A stretch of DNA of 5,081 nt from the NCBI GenBank assembly GCA_039819115.1, contig JBCBST010000183.1, forward strand, positions 1 to 5,081. Reading direction: 5' to 3'. The DNA comes from JBCBST01 sp039819115 (GTDB lineage Bacteria; Bacteroidota; Rhodothermia; Balneolales; Balneolaceae). The notes below the pieces were generated by a model, which worked only from the letters and a program-made list of their open reading frames with translations, was not told the origin of the DNA and did not search any database. Below, piece by piece: positions 1 to 5,081 of the stretch. Each line of letters starts with the position of its first letter. Position 1 is the first letter of the stretch. A program made the translations under genes and the position numbers.

Positions 1-7
1 CGGTTAG

Positions 8-16
8 TTTTCCACA
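8..16 (+). promoter_or_regulatory. DnaA-box-like nonamer (single, weak)
   Basis: The nonamer TTTTCCACA differs by one base from the consensus DnaA box TTATCCACA. It lies about 150 bases before gyrB, a gene that often sits near the replication origin in bacteria. Only one copy is visible and I see no cluster or AT-rich unwinding element in the 167 bases available, so an origin cannot be claimed. A chance match is quite possible in AT-rich DNA. Confidence 0.2.
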
Positions 17-95
17 TTACCAAATTGTAAAATAGGGCTCAAATTTCTTTTCTACCGTCTTACCTCTGGCTTTTTGAATATCAACCCTGTCTTTT

Positions 96-126
96 TTTGA
101 AATAAGCTTTCTATGCGGTATTTTAT
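96..126 (+). promoter_or_regulatory. Candidate promoter of the gyrBA operon
   Basis: A TTTG at 96-99 is followed after exactly 19 bases by TATTTTAT at 119-126. This is the spacing of the Bacteroidota promoter TTTG-N19-TAnnTTTG, with the last two bases of the -7 element not matching. The same stretch can be read as a sigma70-like TTGAAA (97-102), 16 bases, TATTTT (119-124). Either reading would start transcription near 131-135 and give a leader of about 35 bases before the gyrB ATG. No operator or riboswitch is apparent in the leader. This is pattern matching in AT-rich DNA, without experimental support. Confidence 0.4.
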
Positions 127-167
127 TGCGTTATCTCATCTATTTAACGTAGACATCACCCCGATTT

Positions 168-2105
168 ATGGCAGAAAACAAAAAAACCGATTATAAAGCG
201 TCGAATATACAAGTGCTGGAAGGGCTTGAAGCTGTACGGAAACGTCCGGCTATGTACATCGGCGATGTAGGTCAGAGAGGGTTACACCACCTTATTAATG
301 AAGTAGTAGACAATTCAATCGATGAAGCCCTGGCGGGCCATTGCGACTACATTACCGTTACGATTTGCAAAGATGGCTCTATGAGTATTGAAGATAATGG
401 GCGCGGTATTCCGGTTGATAAGCATCCCAAACTGGGAATACCAGCTGTTGAAGTGGTACTGACCAAGCTGCATGCCGGGGGTAAATTTGATAAGGACACC
501 TATAAAGTGTCTGGCGGGTTACACGGTGTGGGCGTCAGTTGTGTGAATGCACTCGCTACCTGGTTCAAGGCAGAAATTCACCGGGGAGGAAAAATTCATG
601 AAATCGGCTTTGAACGTGGCATCACGAAGACACCCCTTAAGGTTGTGGGTGATACCGATAAAAGAGGTACCATCATCCGGTTTATGCCAGACGATACCAT
701 TTTTACCCAAACGGTGGAGTTTAAGTTCGACCTGATTGCCGAACGCATGCGGGAGCTGGCGTTCCTGAATCCCCTGGTTACCATTGAACTGGTGGACGAA
801 CGGGAAGAAGATGATGAACTCGGCCGCGAAACGTACCACTACGAAGGCGGGGTTAAAGATTTTGTGGCTTACCTGGACGAAGCACGACAAAGTATGATGG
901 ATACTCCTATATATATAGAGGGTGAAATTGAAAATGTCCCGGTCGAAATTGCTATTCAGTACAACAACTCCTTTTCGGAAAATGTACACTCGTATGTTAA
1001 CAACATTAACACGCGAGAAGGAGGAACACACGTATCCGGTTTCCGGAGGGCACTTACCCGTTCCCTGAAAAACTATGCAGACAAGAGCGGACTTATCAAA
1101 TCGAACAGCAAGGTTTCCATATCCGGAGAAGATTTCCGGGAAGGACTTACCGCTGTATTAAGTGTTAAAGTGGCGGAACCTCAATTTGAAGGTCAGACTA
1201 AAACCAAGCTGGGTAACTCAGAAGTACAGAGTGCGGTTGAGGTCGTGGTGTATGATCAGTTGAACGAATTTTTGGAACGTAATCCCAAAACGGCCAAGAA
1301 AGTCATTGAGAAAGTGGTGCTTGCTGCAGAAGCAAGGGAAGCCGCTCGTAAAGCCCGACAGCTTGTTCAGCGTAAAAGCGTGATGAGTGGTGGAGGCCTG
1401 CCCGGTAAACTTGCGGATTGCTCTATTAAAGATCCTGAGCATTGCGAAGTATACCTGGTTGAGGGTGACTCAGCTGGAGGGTCCGCAAAGATGGGCCGCA
1501 ATCGAAGTTTTCAGGCTATTCTTCCACTGAGAGGGAAAATTCTGAACGTTGAAAAAGCCAAGATCAATAAAATCCTGGAAAACAAAGAAATTCAGGCCAT
1601 GATCACAGCCCTGGGAACAGGTATAGGTCAGGGAGAGGAAGAATTTGATCTTGAGCGACTACGGTATCACAAAATCATCATCATGACCGATGCCGATGTG
1701 GATGGTTCACATATCCGAACGTTGCTCCTCACCTTTTTCTATCGGTACATGCGTCCACTTATTGAGCACGGACATATGTACGTGGCCACACCGCCACTGT
1801 ATCGAATTACACAGGGCAAAAACATTCAGTACGCATGGGATGACGACACCCGTGATAAATTGATTAAAGAGCTGAGAAAAGGGAAACGAAAGTTCGATGT
1901 TTCCCGATACAAAGGATTGGGAGAAATGAACCCGGAACAGCTTTGGGAAACCACGATGGATCCGGAAACCAGAACCCTTCAACAGGTATCCATCGAAAGT
2001 GCTGCCGGAGCCGATAAAATGTTTTCCACTTTGATGGGTGACGATGTTATCCCCCGGCGCGAGTTTATTGAGCGTAACGCCAAGTACGCCTCACTCGATA
2101 TTTAA
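168..2105 (+). CDS. gyrB: DNA gyrase subunit B (ATPase subunit)
   Basis: GyrB, 645 residues, is the ATP-hydrolysing subunit of DNA gyrase. It pairs with GyrA in an A2B2 enzyme that adds negative supercoils and relieves positive ones ahead of replication and transcription. The GHKL ATPase domain occupies about 25-220: catalytic base Glu45 and Mg-binding Asn49 in EVVDNS, Asp76 in EDNGRG, and the ATP-lid glycines in GGLHGVG (116-122). Arg139 aligns with the coumarin-contact Arg136 of E. coli. The transducer domain (about 230-400) has the QTK loop (343-345). The TOPRIM domain has Glu432 in EGDSAGG and Asp508/Asp510 in DADVDG, which hold the metal ions for cleavage. The C-terminal GyrB domain ends with the RYKGLGEMNPEQLW block (580-593). 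The protein lacks the roughly 165-residue insert of the 804-residue E. coli GyrB. No Shine-Dalgarno precedes the ATG, but the protein begins where the family does. It is first in the operon with gyrA. Confidence 0.98.
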   Translation: MAENKKTDYKASNIQVLEGLEAVRKRPAMYIGDVGQRGLHHLINEVVDNSIDEALAGHCDYITVTICKDGSMSIEDNGRGIPVDKHPKLGIPAVEVVLTKLHAGGKFDKDTYKVSGGLHGVGVSCVNALATWFKAEIHRGGKIHEIGFERGITKTPLKVVGDTDKRGTIIRFMPDDTIFTQTVEFKFDLIAERMRELAFLNPLVTIELVDEREEDDELGRETYHYEGGVKDFVAYLDEARQSMMDTPIYIEGEIENVPVEIAIQYNNSFSENVHSYVNNINTREGGTHVSGFRRALTRSLKNYADKSGLIKSNSKVSISGEDFREGLTAVLSVKVAEPQFEGQTKTKLGNSEVQSAVEVVVYDQLNEFLERNPKTAKKVIEKVVLAAEAREAARKARQLVQRKSVMSGGGLPGKLADCSIKDPEHCEVYLVEGDSAGGSAKMGRNRSFQAILPLRGKILNVEKAKINKILENKEIQAMITALGTGIGQGEEEFDLERLRYHKIIIMTDADVDGSHIRTLLLTFFYRYMRPLIEHGHMYVATPPLYRITQGKNIQYAWDDDTRDKLIKELRKGKRKFDVSRYKGLGEMNPEQLWETTMDPETRTLQQVSIESAAGADKMFSTLMGDDVIPRREFIERNAKYASLDI

Positions 2106-2144
2106 TGTTCACTCCTTTTTAGATTGTAACCTACACCAGAAATT

Positions 2145-4598
2145 ATGGCAGAAAAGATTGTTCCAATTACCATAGAAGACGAAATGCAATCGTCCTACAT
2201 CGATTATTCGATGTCGGTAATTGTGTCGCGGGCCCTACCCGATGTACGGGATGGCCTGAAACCGGTACACCGCCGGGCATTATACGGTATGAGCGAATTG
2301 GGTATGCTTCATAACCGAGGCTATAAGAAAAGTGCTCGTATTGTCGGGGAAGTACTCGGTAAGTATCACCCGCATGGTGATACGGCTGTATATGACACCA
2401 TCGTACGGATGGTACAGGATTTCTCCTTACGTTATCCTTTAGTTGATGGCCAGGGCAACTTCGGTTCGGTGGATGGTGATTCCGCAGCCGCTATGCGATA
2501 TACGGAAGTGCGGATGGACCGCATTGCGGAAGAAATGCTGACCGACATCAATAAAGAAACGGTCGATTTCCAACCGAACTTTGATGACACTCTCGAAGAA
2601 CCTACCGTTCTTCCAAGTATGCTCCCCAACCTGCTGATTAATGGTTCTTCTGGTATCGCAGTGGGTATGGCGACCAACATGGCCCCTCATAACCTCACGG
2701 AAGTTGTAGACGGCATTGTGGCCTATATCGATGATGAGGAAATTGAGACTGCCCAACTCATGAAGCATATCACCGCCCCTGATTTTCCTACCGGCGGTAT
2801 CATTTATGGGTACGAAGGGGTTAAAGAAGCCTATCAAACCGGTCGGGGTAAAATTACCCTCCGGGCACGTGCCAATACCGAAGAACTGCGCGGAAACCGG
2901 GAGCAAATTGTTATCACCGAAATTCCGTACCAGGTAAACAAAAGCACCCTCATCGAAAAGATTGCTGAACTGGTGAACGTAGAGAAAATCACGGAAATCG
3001 CCGAAGTTCGTGATGAATCAGATCGTGAAGGAATGCGGGTGGTTATCGTATTGAAGCGAACCGCTAATGCGGGCGTGGTACTGAACCAGCTGTACAAGTA
3101 CACCCAGATGCAAACCACGTTCGGAGTGATTAACCTTGCACTGGTTAAAGGACGTCCTAAAGTGATGGCCCTGAAGGAGTTAATCCATCATTATGTGGAG
3201 CACCGTATCGATATTGTGATACGTCGTACGATGTATGACCTGGATCAGGCCGAAGCACGAGCACATATCCTGGAAGGACTTAAAATTGCACTCGATAACC
3301 TGGATGAAGTTATAGCCACTATCCGTGCTTCCAAAAATCCACAGGTTGCCAATGTAGAGCTTCGCAAAAAGTTCGCCCTGACCGACATTCAGGCCAAGGC
3401 CATTCTGGAAATGCGCCTGCAAAAGCTTACCGGCCTCGAGCGCGAAAAGGTAGATTCCGAGTACAACGAAATCATCGATAAGATTGCCGGTTATCGCGAA
3501 ATCCTTTCGAATCGCGAAAAACAAACCCAGATTATTAAGGATGAGCTTATTGACCTGAAAGAGCGCTACGGTGATGAGCGTCGTACACAAATTGTGTATT
3601 CTGCCGATGATTTCAGTGTAGAGGACATGATTGCTGATGAGGATGTGGTGGTAACCATTTCCAATCACGGGTTCATCAAACGCATGCCGGTAAGTGGGTA
3701 TCGGCGCCAGCGAAGAGGTGGAAAAGGCATGAAAGGTACGTCCACCCGGGACGATGAGTATGTAGAACATTTATTTGTGGCGACCAACCACAATTACATC
3801 CTGTTCTTTACCGAAAAAGGGCAATGTTATTGGTTAAAGGTTTACGAAATACCAGAGGGCGGGCGTCTGTCCAGAGGCCGGGCTATTGTTAACCTGATTG
3901 AAATTGACAAAGACGATACCATAAAGGCATTCGTGCCGGTTAAAACCCTGACTGACGAAGAGTATGTGAAAAAACACTCCATCGTTATGGCAACCAAAGA
4001 AGGCCAGATTAAGAAAACATCGCTGGAAGCCTATAGCCGTCCCCGTCGTGATGGGATCATTTCCATCAATATCAAAGAGGGCGATAGTCTGCTGGGCGCT
4101 TCCCTCACGGATGGGGACAGCAATATCATCTTAGCCAACCGTAATGGCCGGGCCATTCGCTTCCACGAATCTGATGTGCGGGAAATGGGTAGAAACACAT
4201 CCGGTGTACGGGGTATGACGTTGGGTTCAGGTGATGAAATCGTCGACATGGTCGTCATCAAGAATACACACGAAGCCACGGTATTGGCTATTTCTGAAAA
4301 TGGCTACGGAAAACGTTCTCTGGTTGATGATTACCGGGAACAGGCCCGTGGCGGAAAAGGAGTGATTACCCTAAAAGTTACCCCAAAGACCGGCGATCTT
4401 ATCGGACTGAAAGAGGTGACCGACCAGGACGACCTCATGATCATTACCGAACGCGGTAAAGTGATCCGAATGAGCTGTAAAGGAATACGAACCATGGGCA
4501 GAAATACCCAGGGCGTTCGCATCATGCGCCTCGATTCCGACGGAGCCATAGCAGCCGTAACGCGTGTGGTCAACGAAGACGACGAAGAGGAGATTTAG
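2145..4598 (+). CDS. gyrA: DNA gyrase subunit A (DNA cleavage/rejoining and wrapping subunit)
   Basis: GyrA, 817 residues, cuts and rejoins both DNA strands and wraps DNA so that gyrase supercoils in the negative direction. The winged-helix region (about 30-150) holds the catalytic Tyr119 in AAAMRYTE, preceded by Arg118. Ile171 in SSGIAVGMATNM is the likely DNA-intercalating residue of the tower part (E. coli Ile174). A coiled-coil arm and dimer gate lie at about 360-490. The C-terminal pinwheel domain (about 495-805) carries the GyrA box QRRGGKG at 522-528, which identifies gyrase rather than ParC. It also has a related QARGGKG (733-739) and two blade motifs, GRNTSGVRGM and GRNTQGVRIM. The tail is acidic (NEDDEEEI). 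In the quinolone-resistance region, Thr80 and Asp84 align with E. coli Ser83 and Asp87. The start lies 39 bases after the gyrB stop with no terminator between, so the two genes are probably co-transcribed; no Shine-Dalgarno is visible. Confidence 0.98.
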   Translation: MAEKIVPITIEDEMQSSYIDYSMSVIVSRALPDVRDGLKPVHRRALYGMSELGMLHNRGYKKSARIVGEVLGKYHPHGDTAVYDTIVRMVQDFSLRYPLVDGQGNFGSVDGDSAAAMRYTEVRMDRIAEEMLTDINKETVDFQPNFDDTLEEPTVLPSMLPNLLINGSSGIAVGMATNMAPHNLTEVVDGIVAYIDDEEIETAQLMKHITAPDFPTGGIIYGYEGVKEAYQTGRGKITLRARANTEELRGNREQIVITEIPYQVNKSTLIEKIAELVNVEKITEIAEVRDESDREGMRVVIVLKRTANAGVVLNQLYKYTQMQTTFGVINLALVKGRPKVMALKELIHHYVEHRIDIVIRRTMYDLDQAEARAHILEGLKIALDNLDEVIATIRASKNPQVANVELRKKFALTDIQAKAILEMRLQKLTGLEREKVDSEYNEIIDKIAGYREILSNREKQTQIIKDELIDLKERYGDERRTQIVYSADDFSVEDMIADEDVVVTISNHGFIKRMPVSGYRRQRRGGKGMKGTSTRDDEYVEHLFVATNHNYILFFTEKGQCYWLKVYEIPEGGRLSRGRAIVNLIEIDKDDTIKAFVPVKTLTDEEYVKKHSIVMATKEGQIKKTSLEAYSRPRRDGIISINIKEGDSLLGASLTDGDSNIILANRNGRAIRFHESDVREMGRNTSGVRGMTLGSGDEIVDMVVIKNTHEATVLAISENGYGKRSLVDDYREQARGGKGVITLKVTPKTGDLIGLKEVTDQDDLMIITERGKVIRMSCKGIRTMGRNTQGVRIMRLDSDGAIAAVTRVVNEDDEEEI

Positions 4599-4627
4599 GC
4601 TCCCTTTTTCTTTACGTACCAGAGATT

Positions 4628-4668
4628 AAAAACCCCGGTCATTACGTTGGTCGGGGTTTTTTGTTTTT
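4628..4668 (+). terminator. Intrinsic (Rho-independent) terminator of gyrBA
   Basis: AAAAACCCCG (4628-4637) pairs perfectly with CGGGGTTTTT (4652-4661). Two wobble pairs followed by C-G and A-T extend the stem towards a 6-base loop at 4642-4647. A T-rich run, broken by one G at 4663, continues to 4668. The hairpin begins 30 bases after the gyrA stop codon and should end the gyrase transcript. The A run on the left arm makes it potentially bidirectional. Confidence 0.93.
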
Positions 4669-4711
4669 CACTCATTACTAAATCCCAAATAATAGTTAAG
4701 TACTTGATTCT

Positions 4712-4742
4712 TATAATTTGTATGCTATTCTTGTTGTATAAT
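4712..4742 (+). promoter_or_regulatory. AT-rich promoter-like region before the nuclease gene
   Basis: Two perfect TATAAT hexamers lie at 4712-4717 and 4737-4742, downstream of the gyrase terminator and just before the ATG at 4752. Neither has a good -35 at the usual distance: TTGATT at 4704-4709 is too close to the first and too far from the second, while TTTG at 4717-4720 lies 16 bases before the second. Using the second hexamer, transcription would begin almost at the start codon and give a nearly leaderless message. A separate promoter is expected because the terminator isolates this gene from gyrBA, but which element is used is not clear. Confidence 0.3.
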
Positions 4743-4751
4743 TAGAAAAGG

Positions 4752-5054
4752 ATGAAGTACTATTTAGGTGTTACAGATAACGAATGGTTCTCATTTCTCT
4801 CCAGCAGAAATAATGAGGATATCAACTTCTGGCAACCCGGAGGAAAAACAAGATTTAGTGCGATTCATCCTGGAGCACCTTTTTTGTTTAAGCTAAAATC
4901 ACCACTAAATGCCATTGGTGGTGTTGGCTTCTTTAGTTCTCATTCTATTCTTCCTTTAGACGTGGCTTGGGATATTTTTGGCGAAATTCTGAGAATGAGG
5001 ACAAGCCATTTCTTTCGCCAAAAATATCCCAAGCCACGTCTAAAGGAAGAATAG
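4752..5054 (+). CDS. Predicted HNH-type endonuclease, N-terminal part only; 3' end replaced by inverted sequence
   Basis: The first 78 residues match, from memory, the N-terminal domain of a family annotated as HNH endonuclease or putative restriction endonuclease. The recognisable blocks are GVTDNEWFSFL, INFWQPGGKT, PFLFKLKSP, GVGFF and SILPLDVAWDIFGE. In that family an HNH nuclease domain follows in a protein of roughly 300 residues; none of it is present here. The start is supported because the family also begins just before the GVTD block. A purine run (AGAAAAGG) abuts the ATG, with none of the usual Shine-Dalgarno spacing. From base 4987 the sequence is the reverse complement of the gene itself, so residues 79-100 and the stop at 5052-5054 are probably not genuine. 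Bases 4752-4986 are about 39% G+C (91 of 235 counted), lower than gyrase and compatible with recent acquisition. The substrate and any link to restriction or defence are unproven. Confidence 0.7.
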   Translation: MKYYLGVTDNEWFSFLSSRNNEDINFWQPGGKTRFSAIHPGAPFLFKLKSPLNAIGGVGFFSSHSILPLDVAWDIFGEILRMRTSHFFRQKYPKPRLKEE

Positions 5055-5081
5055 AATGAGAACTAAAGAAGCCAACACCAC
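4918..5081. repeat. Perfect 69-bp inverted repeat with 26-base spacer, ending at the window edge
   Basis: Bases 4918-4986 and 5013-5081 are exact reverse complements over all 69 positions. The spacer is 4987-5012. The right arm is cut by the window end, so it could be longer. The repeat lies inside the nuclease reading frame rather than between genes and has no terminator, attachment-site or transposon-end character. The most likely explanation is a fold-back chimera at a contig end, such as amplification or template-switch artefacts produce. A real hairpin or inverted duplication in the genome is the alternative. Confidence 0.97.
4987..5081 (-). pseudogene. Inverted copy of the nuclease gene segment, carrying its probable true continuation
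   Basis: Read on the - strand from 5081 to 4987, this segment repeats residues 57-78 of the nuclease in frame. It then runs through the 26-base spacer as Arg-Asn-Gly-Leu-Ser-Ser-Phe-Ser-Glu (residues 79-87 of the inferred true protein). The joined motif FGERNGLSSFSE fits the family pattern FGE-K/R-NG-x-SS-x-x-E that I recall for these nucleases. The + strand reading of the same bases (ILRMRTSHF) does not. The spacer therefore appears to be authentic gene sequence placed in the wrong orientation, not an independent - strand gene. Confidence 0.65.

Noticed and set aside
17..130. A - strand open stretch of 37 codons, rich in Lys, Arg and Glu, in the region upstream of gyrB.
   Set aside because: It has no ATG, GTG or TTG start in a useful place, no recognisable family, and its lysine content follows from A-rich DNA. 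It also overlaps the gyrB promoter candidate.
519..1031. A 170-codon - strand open frame inside gyrB.
   Set aside because: It is an antisense shadow of a clearly coding + strand gene, with atypical composition and no recognisable domain.
2106..2144. A separate promoter or terminator between gyrB and gyrA.
   Set aside because: The 39-base gap has a short T run (2116-2120) but no stem-loop and no convincing promoter pair; co-transcription explains it.
3180..3770. A 196-codon - strand open frame inside gyrA.
   Set aside because: This is also a shadow frame opposite well-conserved gyrA sequence; long antisense frames are common opposite genes with this codon use.
4918..5081. Phase-variable invertible promoter or DNA-inversion switch formed by the inverted repeat.
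   Set aside because: The repeats lie within a coding sequence and the spacer is only 26 bases, with no promoter in it and no recombinase nearby. Inverting it would not give a meaningful switch.
4918..5081. Transposon or MITE with terminal inverted repeats.
   Set aside because: The left arm is ordinary in-frame nuclease coding sequence that matches the protein family, with no target-site duplication or element boundary.

Overview
The window carries a two-gene DNA gyrase operon, gyrB (168-2105) then gyrA (2145-4598), both complete, on the + strand and only 39 bases apart. It is followed by a strong intrinsic terminator and then by the 5' part of a different, AT-richer gene that runs into the right edge. 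Both gyrase proteins have all the active-site and family motifs expected of a working enzyme, and gyrA has the C-terminal GyrA box that separates gyrase from topoisomerase IV. Together they form the A2B2 enzyme that introduces negative supercoils using ATP.

Organism: the GyrB sequence (645 residues, a YIGDVG motif, no large insert in the TOPRIM half) and the lack of Shine-Dalgarno sequences before both gyrase genes point to the Bacteroidota/FCB side of the bacteria. Balneolota or a related lineage is my best guess, from remembered resemblance only. A promoter candidate before gyrB has the TTTG-N19-TAnnTTTG spacing of Bacteroidota promoters. Hand-counted samples of gyrA average about 50% G+C.

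Layout: 1-167 is upstream DNA with a promoter candidate and one DnaA-box-like nonamer but no supportable gene; 168-4598 is gyrBA; 4628-4668 is the terminator; 4669-4751 is an AT-rich spacer with promoter-like hexamers; 4752 onward is the start of a predicted HNH-type nuclease ('putative restriction endonuclease') at about 39% G+C.

The most notable feature is at the right edge. Bases 4918-4986 and 5013-5081 are perfect 69-base reverse complements around a 26-base spacer. The second arm stops exactly at the last base of the window. Read on the - strand, arm plus spacer continue the nuclease gene in frame with family-like sequence (FGERNGLSSFSE), which the + strand does not do. The last 95 bases therefore look like a fold-back (inverted chimera) at a contig end. 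The real gene most likely continues past residue 78, and the stop at 5052-5054 is probably not real. I found no convincing undescribed biological system; the hairpin end is best explained as a technical artefact unless reads prove otherwise.
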